The notes: generated by a model from the sequence alone, not told the origin. A stretch of 64,000 nt of DNA from an uncultured bacterium (GCA_905216155.1 CAJMSU010000001.1:1-64000); one strand, 5' to 3'. Counted from the first letter of the stretch, positions 8,735-15,871 are shown. Numbers and translations: made by a program.

Positions 8735-9544
8735 ATGAAGCAAGAAAAAGTAAAATTAATTAAAGGTAAAAAGATGCATTTTATAGGTAAATATCAGATA
8801 CTTAAAAATAGAGATGACTATTATAAATTATTTGATAAATATTTTGGAATGAACTGTATGGATGATAGGGTTTTTATATCTTATGAAATAGGTTATAAAG
8901 AAAAAAATATTAAGTGTTTTATTGGTAAAGTATTAAGTGATCAAGCATTTGAATATTCTGATAAGAAATTTAGAAAACTTGATTTGGATGATAATGGGAA
9001 AATAAATTCATTTTTATATGTTAAAACTTGTAATGTTCGGGATGGTTATAAAGAAATTATAGAATATGCTAATAAATTTAATATTCAAATTAGAGGTGCA
9101 TTTGTAGAGGTTACTTCAGCAAAAAATAAACTGGTAGAAATATTTGTTGAGGCGTATGATTTAAATGTAGAAAATAAGGATGAGATAAAGTTTAGATATG
9201 AAAAATTAAATAATATTAGTAATAGACATGATAAAAAATATATAGGTAGATGGATAATGCAAGGTGAAATTGTTGAACTTATAAAAGATTTTAAGCCTAG
9301 AGTTAGACATGAAATACCAAATGGTGCAAAAGTTATTTTGGAATTACATGAAGATGGGTCTACTAATTATGATAATATTACCTGGAAGGAGAATTATTTA
9401 ATAATGAATGATGATGGAACTATATATTTAGATTATTTAAATGCTCCTAAAAAATATTTATTTAAAACTTATATGACTGTTTTAATTAATAGAAAAGAAT
9501 CCAATGCTAGGCCTTTAAAATGTTATTATAAGAAGGTGAAATAA
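8735..9544 (+). CDS. Uncharacterised protein, 269 aa
   Basis: A cytoplasmic, charged protein without signal peptide or membrane segment, one of the few plus-strand genes in the left half. No family is recognised. A central segment (IRGAFVEVTSAKNKLVEIFVEAYDLN) has the strand-helix pattern of small-ligand-binding folds, and the C-terminal third (ELHEDGSTNYDNITWKENYLIM) looks beta-rich. The start follows AGAAAGGTTAAAG. Its stop overlaps the start of the zinc-ribbon gene by one base (TAATG), so the two are translationally coupled. Confidence 0.75.
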   Translation: MKQEKVKLIKGKKMHFIGKYQILKNRDDYYKLFDKYFGMNCMDDRVFISYEIGYKEKNIKCFIGKVLSDQAFEYSDKKFRKLDLDDNGKINSFLYVKTCNVRDGYKEIIEYANKFNIQIRGAFVEVTSAKNKLVEIFVEAYDLNVENKDEIKFRYEKLNNISNRHDKKYIGRWIMQGEIVELIKDFKPRVRHEIPNGAKVILELHEDGSTNYDNITWKENYLIMNDDGTIYLDYLNAPKKYLFKTYMTVLINRKESNARPLKCYYKKVK

Positions 9545-9846
9545 TGAAAAAGTTTAATGAATTAGATGAAGATTTTGTATGTGAATATTGCCATAGTGAG
9601 GTTAGTCCTTTAATATATTCTTCAAGGGATCATTGTCCAATATGTTTGTATTCAAAACATGTTGATATAAATCCTGGAGATAGAAAAAATAATTGTAAGG
9701 GACTATTAAAACCAATTGGTATAGAAAAATTTAGAGATACATATAAAATATTATATAAATGTGAAAAATGTGGACAACTTCATAAAAATATTATGGCAAA
9801 AGATGATGATATGAATAAAATTATTGAAATTTCTAACATAAAATAA
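9544..9846 (+). CDS. RNHCP-type zinc-ribbon protein
   Basis: 100 residues with two zinc-ribbon pairs: CEYCHSEVSPL then DHCPICLYSKHVD (the R/N-H-C-P pattern that names the RNHCP domain), and YKCEKCGQLHKN at the end. In between is DINPGDRKNNCKGLLKPIG, typical of the family. RNHCP proteins are small presumed nucleic-acid-binding zinc proteins of unknown role. Coupled to the upstream unknown gene by TAATG; both genes converge on the spoVA operon across a shared terminator. Confidence 0.85.
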   Translation: MKKFNELDEDFVCEYCHSEVSPLIYSSRDHCPICLYSKHVDINPGDRKNNCKGLLKPIGIEKFRDTYKILYKCEKCGQLHKNIMAKDDDMNKIIEISNIK

Positions 9847-9876
9847 ATCTCTACTGTAAAGTGTAGAGATTTTATT
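9844..9876. terminator. Bidirectional terminator between the RNHCP gene and spoVAE
   Basis: Perfect 10-bp stem AAATCTCTAC/GTAGAGATTT with an 8-nt loop, with A/T runs on both sides, located between convergent stop codons. Confidence 0.85.
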
Positions 9877-10225
9877 AATTTTTAGGTTTAAAAATCAGGG
9901 CAAATATGAATGAAAAGATAATTGCAGATGTTATTCCTGTTGCTGTTAGATCAAACATACCCATTAATATTCCAACTATACCATATTGATTTGCTTTAGC
10001 TAGAGCACCATGAATTAGGGAATGACCAAAACTTGTTATTGGAACCATTGCTCCTCCACCTACTACTTTTATGATTTTATCATATATACTAAATGAATCT
10101 AAAAAAGCTCCTATTACTACTAATATACTGGTAATGTGCCCTGGTGTTAACTTTGAATTATCTAAAATTATTTGTGATATCATACAAATAAATCCACAAA
10201 ATAGAAATGAATTAAAAAGTAACAT
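9875..10225 (-). CDS. spoVAE: Stage V sporulation protein AE (SpoVAE/SpoVAEb)
   Basis: 116 residues, a polytopic membrane protein. The motif VGGGAMVPITSFGHSLIHGALAKA matches the conserved segment shared by SpoVAC and SpoVAEb, with GIVGILMGMFDLTATGITSAI after it. Length equals the B. subtilis SpoVAEb protein. SpoVA proteins form the inner-membrane channel that moves dipicolinic acid into the forespore and out at germination. Translation is coupled to spoVAD by TAATG; the RBS GGAGGTAGTATA lies in the spoVAD tail. Confidence 0.95.
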   Translation of the reverse strand: MLLFNSFLFCGFICMISQIILDNSKLTPGHITSILVVIGAFLDSFSIYDKIIKVVGGGAMVPITSFGHSLIHGALAKANQYGIVGILMGMFDLTATGITSAIIFSFIFALIFKPKN

Positions 10226-11217
10226 TATACTACCTCCAAACTTATAGCATTAGCTATAGAATAAATATTTTCTTTTTGATAAACCATAGTTGGTGAAAAC
10301 AAGGCACCTGTTGCTACTAATAGAACTTTCTTTAATTTTTTTTGTTTTAGTTCATTATAAACGTATCCATAATTTACTAATGCACTACATACTGGTCCAC
10401 TTCCACCGGCAAGGCATTCTTCTTGATTATTTAAATCATATAACATTACACCACAATCATTATAGTTTTTTGATAAATCTAATTTGTATTCTTTTAACAT
10501 GAATTCTTTTACTATTTCTTTACCATATTTTCCAAGATCACCAGTTAGAATTAAATCATAATAATCTGGTGTTCTTTTTGTTGCTTCTAAATGTCTTTTT
10601 ATGGTATCTATTGCTGCTGGTGCCATCACTCTTCCCATATCATTAGGGTCGTTTTGTTCAAAATCTATTATTTTACCAATAGTTGAACTTTCAACTTTTA
10701 TATCTGTTTTTTTATTTGTTAATAAAATTGATGCTGCTCCTGTTGCTGTAAATGTTGCACTTTGTGGTTTTGGTGCACCATATTCAGTTGGATTTCTAAA
10801 TTGTTTTTCTGATGTCATATTATGTGATGATACTGTAACAATAGCGTTTTTTATTTTTTTAGAATCTATTAGACTACTGGCAATTATCATACCTTCTACA
10901 CTAGTACTACAAGCACCATATATTCCCATGAATGATTTTGAATATCCCACTGCTCCATATGTAGTTGCTGCTATTTGATTTAATAGATCTCCACCTACTA
11001 ATAATTCTACTTCTCCTTTTTTTAATCCGGCTTTTTTGTTTAACATATCTAAATTATCTTTTACCAATTTAATTTCTGATTTTTCCCATGAATCTTCTCC
11101 AAAGTATAAATCTTGATATGTTTTATCATAGTATTTTTTTAATGGTCCATCTTTTTCATATGGTCCTGCTACTGTTGCTGTTTCTTGTACATAAACATTG
11201 TCATATTTAAATGTCAT
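10225..11217 (-). CDS. spoVAD: Stage V sporulation protein AD (SpoVAD)
   Basis: 330 residues, thiolase-like fold. The segments YSKSFMGIYGACSTSVEGM, TATGAASILLTNKK, ILTGDLGKYGKEIV and GGSGPVCSALVNYGYV match the SpoVAD pattern. SpoVAD is the soluble dipicolinic-acid-binding member of the SpoVA channel, on the inner spore membrane. It overlaps spoVAC by 4 bp (ATGA) and spoVAE by 1 bp, giving a tight three-gene operon. Confidence 0.97.
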   Translation of the reverse strand: MTFKYDNVYVQETATVAGPYEKDGPLKKYYDKTYQDLYFGEDSWEKSEIKLVKDNLDMLNKKAGLKKGEVELLVGGDLLNQIAATTYGAVGYSKSFMGIYGACSTSVEGMIIASSLIDSKKIKNAIVTVSSHNMTSEKQFRNPTEYGAPKPQSATFTATGAASILLTNKKTDIKVESSTIGKIIDFEQNDPNDMGRVMAPAAIDTIKRHLEATKRTPDYYDLILTGDLGKYGKEIVKEFMLKEYKLDLSKNYNDCGVMLYDLNNQEECLAGGSGPVCSALVNYGYVYNELKQKKLKKVLLVATGALFSPTMVYQKENIYSIANAISLEVV

Positions 11218-11657
11218 ACTCCACCTCCTATTATGAATCTAATCATTCCAAAAAACCAGGCTGATACAACACCATATAAAATTACTGATCCGGCTAATTT
11301 AAAAATATTAGATCCTATTCCATATATTGGTCCTTCTTTTCTATAGTCAAGAGCAGAACTTGTCATTGAATGTGCAAAACCAGTTATGGGAATTAAAATA
11401 CCACATTTAAACTTTGTTACTAATTTATCAAAGAAACCAAGAGCTGTACAAAATGAGGCTATGAATATTAAAATAATTATCATAAATGTTGAAGATTCTG
11501 TTCTTGATATTTGAAAGTAATGACAAATTATTTCTATTATGGCCTCTCCTAACATTCCAATTAATCCACCTACAATAAATGCAATAATTGCATTTTTTAT
11601 TCTTCTTTCTTCTGCTTTATTACTATCTGCTATTTTTTCATATTTTATATTTTTCAT
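11214..11657 (-). CDS. spoVAC: Stage V sporulation protein AC (SpoVAC)
   Basis: About 147 residues with four or five membrane segments. The motif KCGILIPITGFAHSMTSSALDYRKEGPIYGIG is the SpoVAC signature (equivalent of the SpoVAEb PITSFGHS motif). SpoVAC forms a mechanosensitive membrane channel in spores of B. subtilis. The start at 11657 (MKNIKYEK) is preferred because the longer frame to 11726 would begin inside a terminator hairpin; the RBS is the modest GGTGATAT. It heads the spoVAC-D-E operon; no spoVAA, spoVAB or spoVAF is present here. Confidence 0.95.
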   Translation of the reverse strand: MKNIKYEKIADSNKAEERRIKNAIIAFIVGGLIGMLGEAIIEIICHYFQISRTESSTFMIIILIFIASFCTALGFFDKLVTKFKCGILIPITGFAHSMTSSALDYRKEGPIYGIGSNIFKLAGSVILYGVVSAWFFGMIRFIIGGGV

Positions 11658-11674
11658 ATATATATCACCAGTAA

Positions 11675-11703
11675 TATTATTGGTAATTTTTTTATTTTCA
11701 TAC
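11675..11703 (-). promoter_or_regulatory. Possible forespore (SigF/SigG-type) promoter for spoVAC-D-E
   Basis: On the minus strand, GTATG (11703-11699) fits the loose forespore -35 and AATAATA (11681-11675) matches CATAATA in six of seven positions. The spacer is 17 bp and the -10 lies 18 nt from the spoVAC start. It sits just after the upstream terminator, so a promoter is expected here. The match is by eye in AT-rich DNA and is tentative. Confidence 0.35.
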
Positions 11704-11731
11704 AAAAAAAGATTGATTATTATCAACCTTT
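11704..11731 (-). terminator. Terminator after the transglutaminase-like gene
   Basis: Stem AAAGATTGAT/ATCAACCTTT (one mismatch pair) with a TATT loop, followed by a T7 tract on the minus strand. It lies five bases past the stop at 11736 and separates that gene from spoVAC. Confidence 0.75.
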
Positions 11732-11735
11732 AACT

Positions 11736-13190
11736 TTATTTTGATCTTTTTGGCATAACTGGATTTTCTTTTTTATTATCACCTGACATTTGTCTTAATG
11801 CTGATATTAGTTCCATTCTTTTTATATCAGTATCTATTTTGTTATTATTTTTAATGTTACTTACATTTTTGTTTTGTTCAATCTCATTAATAAGTTTTTG
11901 TCTTTCTTGTTGCTTTAATATTTCAATTTCACTTTCATCATAAAATATAGCTTTTAATAATCTTTCTTCTTTTCTTTCTGGATATTTGTCTTTTACTATA
12001 CTTTCTATTAAATCAACATTTAATGGATATTTTTCATGATCTATTGAATGCTCTACTCTTCTTACTTGATATAATATATCAATAAATTTTGATTTATCTA
12101 TCTCTTTAGATAATATGCTATTTAGTTGTGCTATAACTTTATTTATATCATCTTCAGTAATATTAGTACCTTTTTCTAAATATTTTTTAATTTGTTTGCA
12201 TTTTTCTACTTTATCATTTTGATTAAGATTTCCAAATATCTCAATACTTTTTTTTGCAAAAAATAAGCTTTCATTTTTCTCAACAAATAATGGTACTTGC
12301 ATTTCTCTTAACTTTATTAATCTTTCATATATTCCCATAATGCCTTGATATTTACTTGGTTCTAGATCTGATAATTGTTTATATTTAATTGCAAATATAA
12401 TTGAATTCATAAATGTTTCATAACTATTTAAAAATGAATTATTTTCTTTCTTTTTACTTCCCCAAGTTACATCTGTTTCATATACTCCTGATATATCATA
12501 TTTATTATCATTTATATATATAATATTTGACATATGACTAGTATGTTTTGATTCATTAATATGATTATATATAACTGTATCAGTTTTTATTCCTAATTCA
12601 TTTAAAATAGCAGAATATATTTGCGAAAAACCTGCACATACAATTTCTTCACTATTGTATACTTCACTTAGTGATCTTGATTTACTAATATTATTGCTTG
12701 TTGTTGCTTTGTATGTTCTTTCCCTTGTCAAATCATATACGAACATAGCAGTTTCTATTTTTGATAAGTTAAAATGTTTTACATATTTTTTTATATTATT
12801 TACATAGTTTAGCATATCTATAACTTTATCACCATTTACATAATCATAATAATTATATTTTGTTCTATAATTAGTTCTATCATTTAATAAATTACTTTTT
12901 ATTATGCCAATAATTTTTTCATTTTCTATATCTTTAAAATTACAATATTTAATATTATTTTTTAATGCATTTATAATTTCAATATAGTCATCTGGCAAAT
13001 ATTCTATATTTAAATAAATATCATTAAACTTTGTTAAATTTGTTTGTAACAGTTTTTCTACATCTTTATAACTTGATATATTAGTTATATTATCTTCTGA
13101 TACTTCATCTAGTAGTTCTATATTATATATTTTTCCGTTATCTTTTGACTTTCTATCAATTAAATTAATAAATAAATTTTCCTTAGACAT
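11736..13190 (-). CDS. Transglutaminase-like (papain-fold) protein, 484 aa
   Basis: A cytoplasmic protein with no signal peptide. Around residues 180-245 it shows a transglutaminase-core triad arrangement: EEIVCAGFSQIYSAILNELGI (candidate Cys), SKHTSHMSNIIYINDNKYD (candidate His) and ISGVYETDVTWG (candidate Asp). This matches the bacterial transglutaminase-like core (PF01841). The N-terminal ~170 and C-terminal ~200 residues are helical and charged and match nothing I recognise. It lies between sigF and spoVAC but has its own promoter and terminator, so co-regulation with sporulation is not shown. A protease, peptidase or cross-linking role is possible. Confidence 0.7.
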   Translation of the reverse strand: MSKENLFINLIDRKSKDNGKIYNIELLDEVSEDNITNISSYKDVEKLLQTNLTKFNDIYLNIEYLPDDYIEIINALKNNIKYCNFKDIENEKIIGIIKSNLLNDRTNYRTKYNYYDYVNGDKVIDMLNYVNNIKKYVKHFNLSKIETAMFVYDLTRERTYKATTSNNISKSRSLSEVYNSEEIVCAGFSQIYSAILNELGIKTDTVIYNHINESKHTSHMSNIIYINDNKYDISGVYETDVTWGSKKKENNSFLNSYETFMNSIIFAIKYKQLSDLEPSKYQGIMGIYERLIKLREMQVPLFVEKNESLFFAKKSIEIFGNLNQNDKVEKCKQIKKYLEKGTNITEDDINKVIAQLNSILSKEIDKSKFIDILYQVRRVEHSIDHEKYPLNVDLIESIVKDKYPERKEERLLKAIFYDESEIEILKQQERQKLINEIEQNKNVSNIKNNNKIDTDIKRMELISALRQMSGDNKKENPVMPKRSK

Positions 13191-13207
13191 AGTTACACCT
13201 CTGGCTT

Positions 13208-13236
13208 ATTCTATCATAATAATTATTTATTAACAA
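13208..13236 (-). promoter_or_regulatory. SigA-type promoter for the transglutaminase-like gene
   Basis: Minus strand TTGTTA (13236-13231), 17-bp spacer, TAGAAT (13213-13208). It is 18 nt from the start at 13190 and lies just beyond the sigF terminator. Confidence 0.6.
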
Positions 13237-13255
13237 TTAATATTATATAAATACA

Positions 13256-13291
13256 AAAAAATTTATAAAAATAATGATATTTTTATAAATT
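13256..13291 (-). terminator. Terminator after sigF
   Basis: A long 14-bp stem of AATTTATAAAAATA and its complement with a 4-nt loop, followed by a T tract on the minus strand. It overlaps the last bases of sigF. Confidence 0.8.
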
Positions 13292-13918
13292 GCTTTTTAA
13301 TTTTTGTAATATTTTGGTTTCTTTTCTTGATACTTGTACTTGACTTATTCCTAGGTGCTTACTAGTTTCTTTTTGAGTTAATTCATTAAAATATCTATCT
13401 ATTATTAATTCTTTTTCTTCTTCTTTTAAATTCATTAATTCATTTTTTAAATCTAGAATATCTGGTCTTGTTGTTTTATCCTCTGTTTTTATGGAGTTAT
13501 ATAATTCATAACTTTCATCGTCATAAGAATAATCTAGGCTTTTTACTTTTTCTGTTGCTAATTGGGCTTCTTTTATTTTTTCCTCTTCTATTTCTAAGAA
13601 TTGTGATAATTCTTTAATAGTTGGTTCTTTTTTTAATCTTTGTCTCATTATATCTTTGGCTTTTTCTATACTTTTATTTAATTTAATTAATTCTCTACTT
13701 ATTTTTATTGTACTTGATTCTCTTATATACTTTTTTATTTCACCTATTATATAAAAATATGCATATGTTGAAAATTTTACATTTAGTTTCTTATCATAGT
13801 TTTTGTAGGCATTTATAAGTCCAAGCATTCCTACTTGGTACATATCATCTTTATCAAAATTTGAATATTTTCTTATTATGCTATAAATTAAATTTTCGTA
13901 TTGTAGTATTTCTTCCAT
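13283..13918 (-). CDS. sigF: Forespore-type RNA polymerase sigma factor (SigF-like)
   Basis: 211 residues. Region 2: NLIYSIIRKY, YQVGMLGLINAYKNYD and VKFSTYAYFYIIGEIKKYIRES. Region 3: REPTIKELSQFL-like segment (KKEPTIKELSQFLEI). Region 4: ELIIDRYFNELTQKETSKHLGISQVQVSRKETKILQKLK, the strongest match to SigF/SigG. It sits 10 bp after spoIIAA, the usual SigF context. SigF starts forespore gene expression after asymmetric division. In B. subtilis it is held inactive by SpoIIAB, whose gene is missing here, so how this sigma factor is restrained is unclear. SigG cannot be fully excluded. Confidence 0.88.
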   Translation of the reverse strand: MEEILQYENLIYSIIRKYSNFDKDDMYQVGMLGLINAYKNYDKKLNVKFSTYAYFYIIGEIKKYIRESSTIKISRELIKLNKSIEKAKDIMRQRLKKEPTIKELSQFLEIEEEKIKEAQLATEKVKSLDYSYDDESYELYNSIKTEDKTTRPDILDLKNELMNLKEEEKELIIDRYFNELTQKETSKHLGISQVQVSRKETKILQKLKSNL

Positions 13919-13928
13919 TTTAAATCTC

Positions 13929-14267
13929 CTATATTTTTAAATATTTAAATGCATCTTGTTCTTCATTTACATAAAATAGTTTATCTTTTGATGTTCCAAT
14001 TACTCTTTTTTGGAGTTTATTTACACCACACATTACTACTTGTCCACAACTTAAAAATATCTCAGTTAATATATTTTGAAATTTAGTAAATATATTTTGA
14101 TCTATGTTATCTAAATTTTTAAAATTTAATACATAATAATGAATTCCTTGTTTATATAATAAATAATTTAATTCATCATAAAAAGTATTTATTGTACTAC
14201 TATTTAAATTACCTTCTAATCTTATAAAAATTATGCCTCTATTTACTTGGGTTGTAATTTCTAGCAT
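13929..14267 (-). CDS. spoIIAA: SpoIIAA-like anti-sigma factor antagonist (degenerate STAS domain)
   Basis: 112 residues, a single STAS domain. The line-up with B. subtilis SpoIIAA is clear: IIFIRLEGNLNSSTINTFYDEL, HYYVLNFKNLDNID, then CGQVVMCGVNKLQKRV. Where SpoIIAA has D56-S57-S58-G59, with S58 phosphorylated by SpoIIAB, this protein has D56-Q57-N58-I59. The phosphoacceptor serine and the following glycine are lost. No spoIIAB kinase gene follows; sigF starts 10 bp downstream. An AGAGGTGA ribosome site precedes the ATG. It may act as a constitutive partner or have a new partner. Confidence 0.8.
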   Translation of the reverse strand: MLEITTQVNRGIIFIRLEGNLNSSTINTFYDELNYLLYKQGIHYYVLNFKNLDNIDQNIFTKFQNILTEIFLSCGQVVMCGVNKLQKRVIGTSKDKLFYVNEEQDAFKYLKI

Positions 14268-14319
14268 ATTTATTCACCTCTATAAAAATATAGAACATAA
14301 TTAGTATTTTTTATACCTT

Positions 14320-14328
14320 TTCGACAAA
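14320..14328 (-). promoter_or_regulatory. Spo0A box upstream of spoIIAA-sigF (proximal)
   Basis: TTTGTCGAA on the minus strand, a perfect match to the Spo0A-binding 0A box as known from Bacillus. It is 52 bp upstream of the spoIIAA start and overlaps a TTGTCG that could serve as a -35, as in Spo0A-activated SigA promoters such as spoIIG; the matching -10 is weak (ACTAAT at 16 bp). Confidence 0.7.
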
Positions 14329-14355
14329 ACATGTCATTTATTTCATTCGATTTTA

Positions 14356-14364
14356 TTCGACAAA
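14356..14364 (-). promoter_or_regulatory. Spo0A box upstream of spoIIAA-sigF (distal)
   Basis: A second perfect TTTGTCGAA in the same orientation, 36 bp upstream of the first. Its 5' T residues abut the T tract of the terminator at 14365-14386. A weaker TCGAA-containing site lies between the two boxes. Confidence 0.65.
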
Positions 14365-14386
14365 AAAAGACTAGCTGTAGTCTTTT
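14358..14386 (-). terminator. Terminator after the Rpn-type fragment
   Basis: Stem AAAAGACTA/TAGTCTTTT with a GCTG loop and a T7 tract on the minus strand. It overlaps the stop codon at 14371. Confidence 0.8.
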
Positions 14387-14610
14387 AATTTAATAAGTTC
14401 TTCTTTATTTAATCCAGTTGATTTTTTTATTATTTCTATATCTATATTGTTTTCTAGTAAGTGTTTTGCGATTTCTAGAGATTTTTCCTTTTCTCCTGCT
14501 TCTTTTCCTATTTCATAATATTCTTCTTGAAGAGCCATTTCTTTATCATAACTTTCTCCAAAATATTCATCATCCATTACTTTTTCTACTTCTTCCATAT
14601 ACTCTTCCAT
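14371..14610 (-). pseudogene. C-terminal fragment of an Rpn / PD-(D/E)XK nuclease-family transposase (copy 1)
   Basis: 79 codons remain, with an intact RBS (AGGAGGTATAAAT). The tail EIAKHLLENNIDIEIIKKSTGLNKEELIKLK is the characteristic C-terminal helix pair of Rpn-type PDDEXK transposase proteins, which are usually near 300 residues. The N-terminal and catalytic parts are missing. 131 bp (14496-14626) are identical to copy 2 at 55525-55655. Compared with copy 2, this copy lacks about 285 bp between two ACCTCCT repeats, as if deleted by recombination between them. It may still be translated as a small protein. Confidence 0.75.
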
Positions 14611-14620
14611 TATATTTATA

Positions 14621-14700
14621 CCTCCTATTACAAAAAAATATATTGAATAAATCTATCCAATATATTATTATCTTTTTGTTTTTGTTTTCCTTTTAATTTT
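14621..14700 (-). repeat. Leader segment shared with a second locus at 55940-56020
   Basis: About 80 bp nearly identical (a 2-base difference in a T/G-rich run) at both Rpn-type remnants. At both places the shared block ends exactly at the stop codon of the upstream gene and contains the same hairpin. See 55940-56020. Confidence 0.8.
14632..14667 (-). terminator. Terminator after the lipid kinase gene, within the Rpn-associated leader
   Basis: Stem AATATATTG/CAATATATT with a 12-nt loop and a T tract on the minus strand. It probably ends transcription of the lipid kinase gene. Confidence 0.65.
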
Positions 14701-15623
14701 TATTGTTTTTTGAATAACTTTTTGATATTTTCCTTTGGCATTAACATTTTTGATGTTTTATCTACTTTGAATGTAAACTTTTTATTATTAGATTTATATT
14801 CTTCACCATCTATACACCAAGAAGTCTTTGGTTTGTTTAGAAATTCTATTTCTAGATTATTAGTTTGATAATATGTAATACCTGGTACTTTCTTTAAATC
14901 TCTTGTTGTTGCTTGAACCATCATTTTTAGTATTTCTCTTTTTGTTCTTGGGTTTGCTAAGGCAACCTCAAACATATTATCATCTAACTTTATATCATAA
15001 TATATATCATCAACACCTGCTACTCGTGATGAATTTGTTATAAATATAAATGAAAACTTTCCTTCATAATTTTTACCATCTATTTTATATTTTATATTAT
15101 ACATATTGGTTTTATTTTTTAATTGTTTTAATCCATACATTATATATGCTAGTTTTCCATATTTTTTCTTTAGGGATCTTGGCGTATTATATGCCATATC
15201 TATAAAATCTCCAAGACATGCAACATAAACAAATGGGGTATTATTTATATAACAAACATCTATATTTTTTTCTACTCCGGTTAGTAATAACTCTAGATTT
15301 TTTTGGTAATTTTTGGTATATCCAAACATATTGGCTACGTCATTAGTTGTTCCCATAGGAAGATTGGCAAGAACTAAATGATTTTCTCTTAACATATTTC
15401 CTGTTACAACTTCATTTAAAGTACCATCTCCACCGGCACTTATTACTAAGTCTACATCATCATCTAATTCTTTAACAATTTTAGTTGCATCTTTTTTTTG
15501 CTTTGTATATTTAATCTCTGCATCATATCCATGTTTTCTTAAAATGTCATAGAAATCTTTTTTATTATCTAATTTTTTTACTTTTCCACTTTCGGGGTTC
15601 ATTATGATTATACATTTTTTCAA
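14700..15623 (-). CDS. Diacylglycerol/lipid kinase (DgkB/YegS family)
   Basis: About 307 residues. N-terminal CIIIMNPESGK, then the nucleotide-binding motif LVISAGGDGTLNEVVTG (GGDGT) and LANLPMGTTNDVANMFG, all hallmarks of the DAGK catalytic domain. C-terminal part includes the beta-domain motif SWCIDGEEY. It phosphorylates diacylglycerol or a related lipid and recycles the diacylglycerol released by lipoteichoic acid synthesis, which fits the LTA synthase-type gene in this window. The start is a TTG at 15623, nine bases after AAGGAG; the TTG at 15632 is too close to that site. Confidence 0.92.
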   Translation of the reverse strand: MKKCIIIMNPESGKVKKLDNKKDFYDILRKHGYDAEIKYTKQKKDATKIVKELDDDVDLVISAGGDGTLNEVVTGNMLRENHLVLANLPMGTTNDVANMFGYTKNYQKNLELLLTGVEKNIDVCYINNTPFVYVACLGDFIDMAYNTPRSLKKKYGKLAYIMYGLKQLKNKTNMYNIKYKIDGKNYEGKFSFIFITNSSRVAGVDDIYYDIKLDDNMFEVALANPRTKREILKMMVQATTRDLKKVPGITYYQTNNLEIEFLNKPKTSWCIDGEEYKSNNKKFTFKVDKTSKMLMPKENIKKLFKKQ

Positions 15624-15647
15624 AATAATCAACTCCTTAATAGCTAT

Positions 15648-15693
15648 ATTATAACATTATTCTGAGAAAATTATAGAACATTATTCTGAAAAA
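15648..15693 (-). repeat. Two tandem ~22-bp repeats, each with a TATAAT, upstream of the lipid kinase gene
   Basis: On the minus strand, TCAGAATAATGTT(C)TATAAT occurs twice head to tail. Each copy ends in a perfect -10 hexamer. No good -35 is visible, so these may be twin start sites or an operator repeat. Confidence 0.5.
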
Positions 15694-15841
15694 TGTATGA
15701 AATTATTAAAATATCTTTATTTTATTAAACTTATTCTGTTATTTTATTTATTAATTAACATATGGTTTATATAATATGAACTAAATAAACGATATATCAT
15801 TTTAGTTAACAAAATAAAATATTGATTTTCATTATCAAAAG

Positions 15842-15871
15842 AATGGATTAAATTATACTGTTTAATCCATT
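15842..15871 (-). terminator. Terminator after the ricin-repeat lysozyme gene
   Basis: Perfect 11-bp stem AATGGATTAAA/TTTAATCCATT with an 8-nt loop, overlapping the stop codon, followed by CTTTTG on the minus strand. Confidence 0.75.

Noticed and set aside
14339..14355. A third Spo0A box between the two perfect ones
   Set aside because: Only the TCGAA part matches; without TGT it falls below a convincing 0A box.
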